64,000 bases of DNA, taken from NCBI GenBank assembly GCA_012295275.1, contig CM022667.1, positions 6,117,685 to 6,181,684 on the forward strand, given 5' to 3'. This DNA comes from Chrysomallon squamiferum. Its lineage: Eukaryota > Mollusca > Gastropoda > Neomphalida > Peltospiridae. A program made the translations under genes and the position numbers. The notes under the pieces were generated by a model. It did no database searches, was not told the origin of the DNA, and saw nothing but the letters and a program-made list of their open reading frames with translations. This document shows, one piece after another, positions 35,525-49,124 of the stretch (position 1 is the first letter of the stretch; each line of letters begins with the position of its first letter).

Positions 35525-37448
35525 TCACTTTTCATTGTCATAGAAAGCCTGCACTTTTTCTGTTGCACCAGTTTGACCAAGCAGATTCTCAACATCTTTT
35601 TTTCTGGCCTTATTCACAGTACTTTGGTTAAAAAGTGGATTCAGATTGAAGTCTGCCCACTTCTTTCCACGTTTTAACACGTTTTAATTATCCCCACCGT
35701 ACGCAGTTTTCAAGTCTACTTGATCGTTCTTCAATTCCAGCATTTGTGCTTCAGTCAACTTGAAGGTTTTCTGTTGATTCACAAATACTTTTGAAGCAGA
35801 CTTAAATGAAGTATCTCCCTGTCTTTGCCTTAAACATAAACATTTCTATAGATCCTTAGAATGGAGTAGTATTCCTATGTCATCAGAATAAGATCGCATT
35901 TCCTAATGCTCTGCTCCATTCTAACAAAAACACGGTCTGCAAAGAGAAAAATGTGCCCCCTGATTGGGAAAATGCATTCAACACCGAGGTCGGGGAAGGC
36001 ATTTTTCAGCAGTGCAAATATCATGAGAGAACATTCATATATTTATTCTGCCTAAAACATCAATTTCTAAACATCTGAAGTCTGCCTGTTTGGCGAACAA
36101 AACCATTCTGCTGCTTGTGAAAAGAATAATCCAGAGTTAACGAAATCATGTTCCTATCTTTCTTATTTTTGTGCTCCATCCAAGTATATAGAAGAATGTC
36201 ATCCTTGGTCTGCCTGCTATCCTTGCCATGGTGAAAAACCACCCCAAACAAGTACAAGTAAAGCTGCCTTGAATAATAGGCTTGGCCAGTCATGGTCTTT
36301 GGTAAGACTAGGTTTTGCATCATGTCAAAGCAGACGGTGTAGGAATACTCCATCTCACTTAGCATGTCACAAAATAAATGTGCTCGTCGTCCGTGCAAAA
36401 TGAAAGTGTCTGGCTTCACCCGCGTCTCAGCTTCAGTAATATTTGAGTACTTCATCCTAAGTTGCTACTTCACAGAGACAGCACAGGCACCTGTGACAGG
36501 ATGTCCAAACCCAAGATTGCAGAACACTGAGTGCTAGACCAGTTAGCTGACATCACTATGGTTCTGACTGTTAAACATTTCATGCATTTTTTGACATTGA
36601 TGTCAGTTAGTGAATATTTCCGGCCTGGTGCCCCTGTACGTCCATAGTGACTGGCTCTACAGGTAAACATCTGGATATGGTCCACGACAAACTCATTCTT
36701 TTCCTCATTCTCTGCATGTCCAGGAGCATCAACCCTGGATTCTGGACGTGCAGCAGCATTCTCTGTATAATACTGAGCCTGTCGGGATACAGTGTCTTTG
36801 CTTATGCCTGGAAACAACATAAAATCATGCTACAGTTACAGAGTAAAAACAGAAACAACTCTACAATGCGGGCCAACATGTTGACACTACAAAGTTGTTT
36901 TAATGGTGTGGGTGTGTTTGGAGGATGTTGCAGCAATGTCAACAAAGAAACATTTATTTTATTTTTTTGCAAGACAAAAGTTAAATCAAATTTTATTAAT
37001 GAGGACATATGCTGAACCCATTTCTGAAAAGAAAATAATGTAAACATTACGGTTTCAAAATTTAAGAATGTAGCCTACTCACCTAGAATTTCATCAAAGG
37101 TTGCACACTGGTAATTAGGTAGGGTGACTTTGTGTCAAATGTCACAGATACATTCCTGTCCTTTCTTGCATGTTCATTCTGCATACGGAGACATTGCCTT
37201 TGGACCTTGCCAATCATCATTAGACGGAGAGCTTGGTCCTATTGGAATTTGTTCGGACTTGCATAAATCTGACTGAAATTCAAGGCAATATCTGCTGATG
37301 TCAGCTGATCCGCATGACAAAACCGTGCACTGTTTGTAGCTGTATGCATCCATGCCACAGATGGCAGTTTGCCCCCACCTGAATGGCGAAGTTTCTTTAC
37401 TTTTTCTTGGGCATGATTGTCTTTTGACGGGCTACTTTTCTTCTCCAC
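35525..37448 (-). pseudogene. Decayed transposase-like element (copy B)
   Basis: Counterpart of 13809-15735. Here the segment from MKYSNITEAETRVKP to QKNG-type end is one 131-codon frame (36060-36455) containing LPKTMTGQAYYSRQLYLYLF and FGVVFHHG, whereas copy A has a stop after QLY in that region. Stops elsewhere are shared. The element pre-dates the duplication. Confidence 0.5.
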
Positions 37449-37931
37449 ATTAGAAACTACCCCTAACTCATAGGCTCCGTCGAAATTGTTCGTTGTTAAT
37501 GGCTAATATGGCCCAAAATGCCATGAAACACCAAGCGATTTTGTTATCTCATGCATGCTGCCATGCTGAATGATGTAACGTAATGGTGGCCTATGACTGA
37601 TCAAGAGGATCACGTATCGCAGTTTGTAAGAAACTATGCATGGCACTTACGACGTTATGAAACTTAATCTTTAGTCTACTGTGTAGACAGTGGTAGATTT
37701 CGACTTTTGGGGAAAATGATTATGGGACCCCGAACAACTGTGAAATGCTGAACTTTTGGTGGTGGCTTTTATTTATTTATTTATTTATTTTAATCGCGTT
37801 TGGAACTAAAGTCTTCAGATGTTTTATTAAGATTTATTATTTTGTTGGGTTTTTTTGTTAATATTTATAAGTCATATAAAATCCATCGTAAAGAGATAAA
37901 GCAAACATATAATTCAGAATGAAATGACTAA

Positions 37932-37978
<47 letters not shown>

Positions 37979-38152
37979 AAAAAACTAAAAATATAAATAT
38001 ATATATATATATATATAAAATATATATAAAATAAAAAGTTTAAAAAAAAAAGCAAAAAAAAAAAAACGATTCCAATTAGTAATGTCCAAATCCTGAGAAC
38101 TGAAAACAGCAAAAGACACATCAAATCATATCCCAAGTAATGTGCCATTTCA

Positions 38153-38213
<61 letters not shown>

Positions 38214-39080
38214 TGAAATGTTTACTGGATATTCATATGATTTTTGGTAAATGTTTTTTTGCACAGCCCTTACAAGTTACGATTTGGCATTCTTGCATTT
38301 TAGGCATACCACGTCTTAGGGTTGTTTTACTCAATATCTTTCTACAATGTTTTGTTTTACTGTTAGAGCAAATATACATTGACAATATAAAACTGTCTAT
38401 CCTACTTTCACTTGTCAAATTCAGCCAAATTGTACTTTCATCAGTGACACAGGAAGTCATGCTATTGAGATAAACAGTGCAAGTACAGAAGTCAGTGAGC
38501 AGTACTAATCTATTTTGGGAAAAGTATATAACTTTTTACTTTTTGAAGTTGGTTTATAAGATTAAACAGAAAAATAAAATGTAATGTAATAAAAACAGTT
38601 TGTTTCACTTTTGTATCCAGATCAAGTGGATGATCTCCAGACCTAGTACATAGTTCATCCAGTTTTCTACTTCAAAATATTTACATCTATACAAAATGAA
38701 TTACCTATAAATTTACCTTAGCCAGACTTTTAATTCCATGCAGTGAACTTGTCATCTTGCAAATTTCATAAAGTTACCTTGCTATTTAAGGAACTTTAAT
38801 CACAGTGTTTTGTTTTAATAAAGTTTGAAACAATATGTAAAAATTACACTAATTTTCATAATATAAAACTACCCTTACTCTGTTATTGATAAAGTTGTCA
38901 TTAATAATGTAGTTTCATTTTATTATTTACATGTTCTTTCCCTGATGAAGAAACAATTTTAATTTCAGGATTTTTATTTATTTATAATGATTATTTTTAT
39001 ATTATTATTATTATTGTTGATATTATTATTATTATTGTTGTTGTTGTTTTTGTAAAAATTTTCCAATACCCTCTAGCAAG

Positions 39081-39112
<32 letters not shown>

Positions 39113-40027
39113 AACGAAGTAAAAAAAGAGTAGAAAATATTGATTAAAATTGTACCTACGGTGAGGGAGATCTAACTGAAATGCAAACACTTGAGTTTGT
39201 GTGTATGTTTTATTATCGGATATACGTTCGCACAAGCAATAATCGGGGCAAAACATTCGGTATCTTAATAAGTATAACCTTTTTGTCTCAGTTCTGACAG
39301 TAACCTAGAAACTGGAACAAATTTAACGTACTAATCAGAGCGAACTGTGGTGAAGTAAGTTTACGACAGGCACGCTTTCTGATAAGCCAGAGGGCGTCTC
39401 TGTCGCAGAACTGTGACCTAAACTGCAAGATTACCTAATTATAATAGCATGGACAGACAAGAACGATCATTCGTAACGGCATAAATTAAGTCGCGGAACA
39501 AAGCCTCCAGAAATTTCGCTGATTTAATGGGTACAAACAACACCTGAATGTTCTTTTCCTCTGTATTTTGACAGGGGCAAAATTGAAAACTACAAACGTT
39601 AATACACCAATATTTTACCGAATTATAATTTCAGTTTATTATGCATGCATTTGCACAAAAACAATCAGTTTAAAAGGTCTGATTAAGTTGTAAACGTAGT
39701 TACGAAAGGCCCGCGACATCATGGTTTGGTAATATGAATAACCATCGTTATCTTTATCAGTTTAAATAATAAAAAATTCAGAAAACATATGTGAAACAAT
39801 TGAATTTGGAAGTTTGCAAAAATCCGTAAGATCACGGAAAAATCCGATCGAAATCAAAGACGACAGCGTCGAACGCCGATTAGTGTTTGGAAACTTTTTA
39901 ATACGTATGTCTTCATAATGCAATCAATTCTGCATGGATTATTAATAGTAATTTGAGGAAATATGTCATTTAATCAATCTCGCCAGTACATAGATGTCTA
40001 TTATTGAGTAGAAATTGCTCAAAGGTC

Positions 40028-40061
<34 letters not shown>

Positions 40062-40216
40062 CAGGTAACTTTGACGTCATACCATCTCGCACACGTTTTG
40101 TACTCTGTACTTTTTTTTGATATTATTACGACGTCGGCAGGCAAAATATAAAAAAATCAATAATAAAATAAAATAAACAATTTTCACAGACACTGGCGCG
40201 TGAATATGAAGATAAC
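37449..40216. other. Intron 1 region of gene 2B
   Basis: Matches 15741-18500. No gene seen. Microsatellites: TAAA (37932-37980), AAT (38154-38212), poly-A (39080-39110), poly-T (40032-40061). Confidence 0.5.
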
Positions 40217-40310
40217 TATTCTCATTAGGTACCATAATGTGGACACGTTACTCTGCTAAAACTCCATAGCTGACAGTTCTGAGTCCGTAGTTGTAAAACG
40301 GTAGTTGAAA

Positions 40311-40353
<43 letters not shown>

Positions 40354-40640
40354 ATTAAAGGTCGTATTACATGTAAAAATCAAATTCATCACGTGTTATT
40401 TGAATGACTGCCTTGATTTATTCACGACAACGCTTGATGCACGTTGACTACAGAAAATTCAAAAATAAATAAATAAAGGTCCATCAACCGGTCCGATAAA
40501 AAAATTAGTTACAAATAAAATTTTCACTCTTTTTCGTTATCACAAAAAACATTCAACTTCTAGAACATGTACTGTTATGTATGCAAACAATGAGTTTCCT
40601 ATTTTTATTTTTTTAAAAATCACTGGACAATGTTAATTAT
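40217..40640. repeat. Repeat-family copy with 38-base poly-T
   Basis: Continues the family also found at 60750-61570: the segments around ATGTGGACACGTTACTCTGC, GGTCCATCA and CAAACAATGAGTTTCCTATT are shared. A run of 38 T (40314-40351) interrupts it. It lies in intron 1 of gene 2B, in inverted orientation relative to the leader exon when compared with the 60 kb gene, so it behaves like an interspersed element. Confidence 0.5.
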
Positions 40641-40784
40641 AGTGAAATTAATTATTTACACAAACACTGAAAGCAAAAAATAAATAAATATCTAATAAAA
40701 ATAATAAGAAATAATAAGAAAACAATAAAACGAAAACAACAAACAAACAAAAAAACAAAACAATATACCAGTGTAAAAACTGAC

Positions 40785-40848
40785 CTAAGCAAATATCAAT
40801 ATGTAGAAGAAATATCCACAGAAACAAACACCTAAATTCAGACGCCAT
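40785..40848 (-). CDS. Gene 2B leader exon (signal peptide)
   Basis: The frame MASEFRCLFLWIFLLHIDIC-L-G has a short N-region and a strongly hydrophobic core, 21 residues plus one base, in phase 1 as the V exon at 34335-34676 requires. The donor is GTCAGT. The leader closely resembles the + strand leader at 60088-60136 (both contain FRCL and H-x-DICLG). A longer N-terminal extension of the frame to 40944 is possible, but this ATG gives a normal signal peptide. Confidence 0.65.
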
Positions 40849-40849
40849 T

Positions 40850-42100
40850 TTCCTGCTTACACAAATGAGTCTTATTTGGGCGAGTCCTTTCAAGTCAACT
40901 GGTTTAGGTGAAGGTGAGTGAAAAAAAATATCAACAAAACACACAAAACAAAAACAGTTTTACAATAATTTTGTGTAAGAAAGTGATACATTTTTCACCA
41001 GCAGTTTATAATTGATTATTACAGTCTATGACATAAACTCCATTTCAAAAACATTTATTTATTTTCACACCTATTGCTTTACTGTCTTACAAAACGGGTT
41101 TAGAAAACTTTTAATAATTTCAGTCCAGTTAGCTGTTATTCGTTATGAATGGTCACGATTCTTGCTCATTGATAATTTACTTACTGCATTGTGTCCTGAT
41201 TCCGGGAAAATGAATCGATAAGTATTTTTTAATTTTTAAATTCATTATTTGTGTATTATACAGTGTAAAACAGTGTCAGTACAAAAGTCAAAGACTCAAA
41301 CGATACAAAAAATGCCTGTCCATGGCCAATATCGTTTCTACTTATTTATTATATTTATGTATTTCAGAAAGAAAACAATTGTTCTTCTTTAGTATTTTTT
41401 CCATCAAAAGTTTATTTATTTTAATTATGTAAATTATGTAACATTCGTTCATAGCGTTTTCCTTCAATGACCATGAAACCCAACAACTGCATACAAATAC
41501 CGCTATAAATATGAATCCGCACAAACATTATTGGTTTATTTAATTCAGTAAATTCTGGATAAATTTATAGTTTTCATAATAAGTAGGGGTAATGCTGAAA
41601 CTGATTCTAGTTGTAGAAACTGAATCCTTAAAATAACATAACCTTTGCTCACAAGCACTGTTTTACATTCAGTTTTGCATTTACGTTAAACATAGACCCA
41701 GAATTAATGAAACAATTTGCTAAAAGGAGTTCAGAAGTTCATGCTCATCAACATTGTTTGTCCCTCCACCAAACCAAAATTAATATAAAAAAGTAAAAGT
41801 CTGTCACAGAATAGTTTGAGGCGAATAAGAATGCTCTCTAAAATTTAAAGTCAAAACCACATTTACCCACACAATTAACAAAGACAGGGTCTGACTGGTG
41901 TCCTCCCAAAAGACAGACGTCCCATAACGCGACGCATTAAAACAACACAAGACACGGTTGAGCGCATTACTAATGACCTGCCGTGTACCTTGAATAATAC
42001 ATGTAGTTAATAATGGAATAGTCTGAAACAACTAAATACAGAACACAGAACAAAATTATATAAAATTAGATTTATTTGCTTCAAAGTATATCTGTCTGAA
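40850..42100. other. Upstream flank of gene 2B
   Basis: AT-rich sequence with no gene, domain or splice-bounded frame that I can support. The small frames at 41012-41221 and 41804-42031 look random. Confidence 0.45.
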
Positions 42101-42104
42101 TTTA

Positions 42105-42831
42105 TCTTATTCTGATGTTTCTATTCCTTTTATCAATTCTACAAATCTGTATATATTTGAATGGTAAAGTTGAACTGACTGGTTCATTCCTGAATGAAAA
42201 TCCTCCAGATGAATGCTTGTTCTGGGGCCAGTGTTCAGATGATGGTTCAACAAAATCAAAGGAATCTGGCGCCATCGTCTTCTCATGTTGAAACCACATA
42301 ATCATTTTAGAAACATGCATCCTGCTATCATTTGCTCATCTGTAGAAAACACAAGCATGTTATCTTCATTTTCATTGCTAAATAAAACGTAGGGTCCTCC
42401 GTTATTTGTCTTTGTCTATGGTTCGTCTATGCTGACATCAGCTGTAGTCTGTGGTAGGGCAGGAATGAGAAGTCGTCTCTCTCTATACAGTGCACTGCTC
42501 ATAATGGGATAGGAAGGCAAATGAGGAACAATGTCTGATGCTTGCTTTGCAACCTCATCATTGTATATTTTCTGCACTGGTGTCGTTTCTTCTCTTACTC
42601 GATTCCGTAGTGTGCTAACAAACCGAGCAACATTCCAGTCATTTGGAAGATGGACGTGTTCTGAATAAAATCGCCGACAGTGGTGCACTTCCCGGTACAC
42701 ATTTCTGCCACACATCTCCAGTGAAAGCTTTCCCCTCTGGTGCGATTCGTTACAAATAGAATTCCTTCCAGTATTATATGTGGTCTACCTTTTTGTGACT
42801 GAACACATTCTACCTTTGTAAGATCAGCCAT
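42105..42831 (-). pseudogene. Internally deleted MULE transposon remnant with FLYWCH zinc finger
   Basis: Reading 42831 down: RPHIILEGILFVTNRTRGES, FHWRCVAEMCTGKCTTVGDF, a one-base frameshift near 42665, HVHLPNDWNVARFVSTLRNR, then SALYRERRLLIPALPQTTAD and GPYVLFSNENEDNMLVFSTD. The W-x-C-x(4)-C...H-x-H arrangement with a preceding Arg-rich strand is a FLYWCH finger, and the following segments match the region between FLYWCH and the MULE transposase. After that it jumps to what looks like the C-terminus (HSNIYRFVELIKG), so the catalytic core is deleted. Confidence 0.6.
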
Positions 42832-42840
42832 GGATATAAA

Positions 42841-44736
42841 ATTTGTCTGTTTTTGGTAGGTACATGTAGTTAATGTATAAGAACTTTTATATGGTACGTC
42901 CTTGGTTAGCTATGGTTTAAATGTATGATCAATGAACATGGTATTGGTCGTCTGAGACATAACAATCATTGATATATAACCCTAATCCTAACCCGTCTAA
43001 AGGGTTGCTGACTATAATAGCGTCACCTGACAAGAGAATAATCACGCAAACAAGAATTGAACATGAATAATAGGTTTATATTTCACATTAAATAACCATC
43101 AATGGTAACATATAATTTAATCGTAAGACACTCACGATACAATACAAAGGCAAAAGCGTTTATAGATAATACTATTCTAATTAAGCCCAGCTGGTTACGT
43201 TAACTTTCTAACTAAGCTTTTAGCTATTAAAATACCTTATCTGAGTTTGTTACTTAGTTTTCAACTGTAAGTACCACAGAATAACACTATGTAACATCCA
43301 ACAGAAATATAATTGGCTATCTTCTATCAATCAACATGTATGTTACATAAAAAAAAGAGAATAAAACATTCAAACCAGAATTACCATTGCCTGAGTGATC
43401 CTTTGTTCTGACTACGCGTATCTCAGACGTGTCGTAAGGTGGCGCACTGATCAAATTATCTCGTTTAAAACCTTACAGAGGATCGCGCAGGCGTTCACGA
43501 AACACTTCTGCTGACAGCCTTTCTGAATTTACTTTACAACTTAAGTTCTTATTCTGAGTTAAATAGTCCCAGTGTTTCTTAGTTTATAAAAGAACAGAGC
43601 TTCCCCTTATTATAAATATAGCTTCTAAACAGCCCGTTGATGTCTGAATGCTCTTTGAGGAATTACCCTCGTATTCCAACATTAATTATCTAAACACTGA
43701 AGAACCATAAAAATATAAATGTATAAACATGATTATACACTATAGCTTAATATTACTCTAATATAATAATATACTGAATGTTTAATGTAACAGTAATTCT
43801 GCTTTAAATCGGCATGTAAAAATAGAGAGAATAAAAATTTATAATTAAGAACAAATTTGGCAAGAAGGTTCCGTTGCAGAGTGGTGCTCGGATATTTTAA
43901 GCGAAATAACATGAAGCAGGATTTGTTACAAACGATTAGGAATACAAACAATGCATTTTTATTAAATAGCTAAATAAATAATTGAAAAGCACTTTAGATT
44001 TTATTACATGTATTAGTAAAAGTAGTTAATACACAAATAGAAACTTTCAAATAGTTTTAGTGTATCTACTATAATTAAATATATTAAAACAAAACAACCT
44101 ACAGTCTTTTGTAATTAAATTATTAATTTTTAGGTTTGTCAATTTATTGTAACCTTTACAAGAAATATACATGTAACAAACATGAAAACATTGTCAAATT
44201 ATACAATAATCAATATACTATCAAATATGTACAACAATCTTGGAATTCCTGAATGTTTATTTGATATTTAGAAAAATAGTAAAGATATTCAAGTAAAAAA
44301 TCGTTTTGTTTTATATTAATATAAAATGTGAATATACATACACACAGTTGTAACGGGGGGAGAAGCATGGCAAGTGGATCTCGGAAGAACGATATAATAT
44401 ATATAGACATACATACATCACTATCTAAGGAAAGAAAACCAAAATTTTAAAAATAATTTAAAAAGTAAAATCTGAAGGATAATGTAATTATTCTTCCCAT
44501 TCACGTTATCACATGATATAATCTTTGTTTTGAAATCGGTGATATCAGCAAATCAGTTAAAAATCACATCATTTTTTCAACATAAAGTACAACAAAGGAG
44601 AGGGACTAGATGTAATTATTTATAGTTATGTAATATTTGTATTACTGAATTAGGGGTTTCCAATTAAAGGGCTTTAATATTAGTTAATTCCTGATTGAGC
44701 AGTGTTAACATTTACACCATCTGGCGTCTCCAAGTA

Positions 44737-44781
<45 letters not shown>

Positions 44782-46681
44782 TCTAACTATATGTTTATAT
44801 ATTAAAAAATGTAACATTTTGCAATGACGAATAGCAAAACATTTTAGAAAACAAAGACAAAATCTTTACTTCATTATTATGAAACAGGAAAATATATTCA
44901 TATAAAAAATATGCATCAACAGATATAATAACGATGTATAGAAAATGATTCACAAGAAAAAAGAAAAGAAAAAATAAACAACACACAAACAAGCAAACAA
45001 ATCACAGCAGTTACTTCAAAGAATAACACTTAACATTTGATGTAGAATAATTTCCTCCTAAGTAACAATTTTTATAGTGTGTTCTCTTTGTCAAGGGAAA
45101 TAAATGTAGTTGATGTCAACGCTTTAAACTTCAATACAAGTTATACTGCGAGTTATAAAATATTTTGTAACTTTAGGTGAATACAACTTTCAACGTAGTG
45201 CAATATCTTAATAACATCTATTATCAGTTTCTCTTATTAAGTTAAATAATCAAAGGGAAAAAAGTTCCTCCTTTTCTCAAGAGCTTCTGGAGAAAAATAG
45301 AACTAATGTAAATCTGTAATAGAGAGAAAGAAATGATCATTATCACAGAATCGTTAAGTAACAAAACAGTAAATTATATCAAAATCACTTAAAAAATAAA
45401 ACAAAAAATATGCAAACTTTCAAATACATGCAACAATATATCAATACTAATTTATTAGCTTTAGAGACAACAATGTGTAAAACTCATAGGAAGGCAATTT
45501 CCTGTCACATATATCAGCAGAAAATAATGTAAATCTACTTCCACGAATTTGCCTTAAAGGTTATTTTACTCAAGAGATAAACAAAGATGCCCATCAACAT
45601 TTATCTTGATATATTAAGTAATTAGGCCTTTGTGACTTTCAGAAGAGTAACTGTTAATTTGAAATTGATAAAATAACACTAATTTCTTCCTGTAGCAAAC
45701 AGTAAATTATTAAATCCAGAAAATTTCAAACGCACATGCTGTGAAAAGTAATTATATCTACAAGATAATCTATATTAGATGTTCAGCTTAGATTTGTATT
45801 GAAATATTTGGGTATTTTTCAAAATACTGACACAAATTCGGAGAGAAAAGGAGCAGCATAGGGAGCATTTCTACTAAGACAGCCACTGGTAATGTTTTCC
45901 CATGATAACGGCATGAAAAAAAAAACGCATGTCACTGTCATAAGATGAAGTTTCTAAATGGCTAAATATCCATAGACATACATACAAACACATTTACCTC
46001 AATTACAGAAATAATTATTTCCTATGTCAGATATAACGATTTATGGAAAAGCTTTTTTTCCTTTCACACATGGACTATACTAAAATAATATAGTTTTTTA
46101 TAGTACAAAAAATTTGAACACTGTTATTTTACTACTTTCAAATGTGAAATGTTATCATTGTGATTCCAGATTAACTTTCTTCTTCCCTTTACAAAATAAG
46201 AATAAAAGAAACAGTGTCTATCTTAGCCGGGAAATCATTTATAAACTTAACGAAAATTATAAACCAAATAAATAAAAATAGTAAAGATAATAAAAGTATT
46301 ACATATTGATACTGCTTACACTGTAAAGCCAATATTTTGAGATTTCCTTTCATAAAATACATCATGATCATGTAACAACAAAACTAAAGTGAAGTAATTA
46401 TATAATTTTCACTTATATATATTAATATATATTTTGTACTGCTTTTTCTAGCTTTCACAAAGCTTATTTTGTTTGGATTATTTCGCCATTTTTTATTTCT
46501 CAACTTCAAATTCAGTACATTTTTGTTTGCATTTTAATTGCTTTGCAGTTTGTGTCTAAAGAGCATCAGACCATTTTTGTTTTCTTTTGACTTCTGTTAA
46601 TATTATCTTATTTCAGTTTTAAATTGTTATTTATTATTTTTCCTACATTATAAATTCATTTTCCACTTTGACATTTCAGTT
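42841..46681. other. Gene-poor AT-rich stretch
   Basis: No supported gene or exon on either strand. Holds a CA microsatellite (44740-44778). The small minus frames at 43733-43951, 44210-44410 and 46189-46371 are hydrophobic by AT composition and show no domain features. Confidence 0.45.
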
Positions 46682-46852
46682 TCACCTTTCTTGATTGACA
46701 TCAGACAACTGTGGTGCTTTCTTTGAGAAGTCAATCTGAATGTACACTGTCAGTTTTTCTTTTGTGTAGATGGGCTGTGACATTTTCTCCTTTCTAAACT
46801 CAACGTAAGTGTAAATCAGCTGACATTCATTTCTTCTTTTAGTCTTTGCTGG
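46682..46852 (-). CDS. Gene 3 candidate cytoplasmic-tail exon with ITIM-like motifs
   Basis: After the acceptor GGTTTACAG a 56-codon frame is open only in phase 0 (the other two phases hit stops). It is basic and tyrosine-rich: PAKTKRRNEC, QLIYTYVEFRKEKM, QPIYTKEKLTVYIQIDF, then a polar end NQER and TGA. LIYTYV fits the ITIM consensus I/V/L/S-x-Y-x-x-V/L/I and TVYIQI fits a relaxed form. An AATAAA on the minus strand lies at 46630-46635, about 50 nt after the stop, as expected for a last exon. It has no ATG. Confidence 0.5.
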   Translation of the reverse strand, partial: PAKTKRRNECQLIYTYVEFRKEKMSQPIYTKEKLTVYIQIDFSKKAPQLSDVNQER

Positions 46853-47233
46853 CTGTAAACCTTAAAAATAACAAATATACAAGTACATATATATTCACAC
46901 AAACACCCAACCATCCACCCATCCACCCACTCACCCACACACAGACACACATACATACACAAATAAACATATATACAAATTGTTTGTTAGACATTAGTTT
47001 TATTTATCTTCAGTTGTGCAATTTAACTTTAGAATTATTTTATATTTAGTGTGATATCAAAAAGGTTTTCTTAACAAATAACATCAAAATAAAATTATAA
47101 ACATACTGCAGATATACACCTCTTTGTTACATTTGCCTAAAACTTTAATTAAAATTAGAAATGTAAAACCAAATAACTTTTTTCTCTTTCTTTTCTACAT
47201 ATGTGATATAAATAAAACTGTTGCAATATAATT

Positions 47234-47353
47234 TTAGAAATCTGTGTCACACAAACCAGTTTTCTTTGTTTTCTCTTTATGTTTGAACTTATATTTTTTA
47301 TCCGCTCCAAGTTTCTCAGATTTATCCACAATTGCATAAATATCACCTACGTC
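47234..47353 (-). CDS. Gene 3 candidate alternative tail exon
   Basis: The acceptor TTTACTTCAG is followed by 39 codons and TAA, again open only in phase 0. It encodes DVGDIYAIVDKSEKLGADKK, then a Lys-rich stretch KYKFKHKEKTKK. IYAIV is a Y-x-x-V motif and the high charge suits a cytoplasmic tail. I see no phase-0 donor connecting it to the exon at 46682-46852, so the two are better read as alternative last exons than as consecutive ones. The partner donor exon is not found. Confidence 0.45.
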   Translation of the reverse strand, partial: DVGDIYAIVDKSEKLGADKKYKFKHKEKTKKTGLCDTDF

Positions 47354-47455
47354 CTGAAGTAAACAAAAACATTGAATCAAAGGAAAAAACAAAACAACCC
47401 GGCCAGTACAGAAAACGATAACCCCCAGAAAATATTAAAACACAAACACACGCGC

Positions 47456-47460
<5 letters not shown>

Positions 47461-47520
<60 letters not shown>
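47461..47520. repeat. (AAT)n microsatellite
   Basis: Perfect AAT repeat in a gene 3 intron; produces a poly-Leu artefact frame on the minus strand. Confidence 0.95.
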
Positions 47521-47522
<2 letters not shown>

Positions 47523-48178
47523 GCATAATGAAGTAAATAATGAAAAAAATGAAATGATCCAATACCTAAAATATCAACCTTTGAAATGTATAACATTTTG
47601 CGGTTACATAATTATAACTATATTTATATGTAATGAAAATACTTTTTCACAAACAAGATATAAATAGAAATATTTTGGAATATGAAATTTACTAACCAAA
47701 CAGGACAAAAATGTAAACCGTTCTTAAAACAAAAGAAAACAAAAATAAATATTGGTTACTCAAACACTTTTGACGAGCAGACATTTCCTACGTAACCATT
47801 CCAACAGACAACAGAACACAAAGTTTTAACATAGCAATATTTTATTTATTCACTTTTAGGATTTACTTGAAAACAAGCTAGTATTTATTGAGTGTATATT
47901 ATAAAGCTTAACAACAATCATAACTAATATATCAAAACCAAATGAGGTAGTAAATAAAGTAAATGAACATATTCAACATCACATTTCTAATAAACTGAGA
48001 TGTTACTGAAAGAGAAACTCTAAAACGAGCCGGAAAGTGAAACAGGCGTGAAACATGAGCAGGTTGTGTGGGAGGAACAATTTACATATAAAAAAGATAT
48101 ATAAACATAAGAAATAAAGAAAAATTAAAATTAAAATTAGAAAAAGAAAGGAGAAGAAAAAGAAATGATTATACATAA

Positions 48179-48259
<81 letters not shown>

Positions 48260-48338
48260 AAATTCTGAGAAGACTCTTCAACAAATATAAAAGAATCAAT
48301 TAGTTAATGAAAAAATAATAATAATAATTTGTTAAATG

Positions 48339-48442
48339 TTATTTAAAACAAATCGCAGAAACAAGCAACAGTAAATTTGTTAGGAAAATTCCAGCAGTGA
48401 TCTCAGTACTGAGAAAACAAATCACTAGTGATGATCTCCAAG
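48339..48442 (-). CDS. Gene 3 candidate hydrophobic exon (104 nt)
   Basis: Acceptor TTATTTATTGCAG, 104 nt to TAA. In phase 1 it reads WRSSLVICFLSTEITAG and IFLTNLLLLVSAICFK, long enough for a weak membrane anchor. In phase 2 it reads LEIITSDLFSQY and stops. Length is preserved among the paralogues despite substitutions at several codons. Confidence 0.4.
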
Positions 48443-48651
48443 CTGCAATAAATAATATACAAGAAATATAATTAGCTGACGAAATCAAGTTAACAACGTT
48501 TAGTCAGATACATATAAAAGTTTCGTTACTTTTGTCTCAAACAGAAGTTGTGAAAACATATTTACTTGAGTGGCTGATTAAAACAATTTCGCTTTTCAAA
48601 CAACACCAACAAATAAACGATAAAAGGAAGTCAAACAAAGATATATCAGTC

Positions 48652-48794
<143 letters not shown>

Positions 48795-48799
48795 CTCAC

Positions 48800-48863
48800 C
48801 TAATAATGCACACAGTAACTGTGCATAGTACAGGTCTTGTGCGGGTGGCAAGTGATGTGTCAC
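48800..48863 (-). CDS. Gene 3 candidate 64-nt exon
   Basis: TTTTAACAG precedes and GTGAGT follows. It reads GDTSLATRTRPVLCTVTVCI in the V-exon frame. The donor is consensus and, unlike in copy B, is buffered from the GA tract by TGCA. Confidence 0.4.
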
Positions 48864-49124
48864 CTGTTAAAATCAGTTTAGAAGAATAATCTCATTTAAA
48901 TATACGTTTAACGCACAGAATTATTTATGTATTTTAATACCATAACCCTACACTTATCACCCGAATGCTTTGATTAATTGTGTTTCTTTTTGTTTACTTT
49001 TTCTTTTACTTATAAAATATAACTTTGAAAGTTTTACAGATAACGTAGTCACTATTACAAAACGCAGTGTAGACGTGTATATATGAATGTTGATGGATAT
49101 AAAGTGAAAACTAGTAAAAAGACG

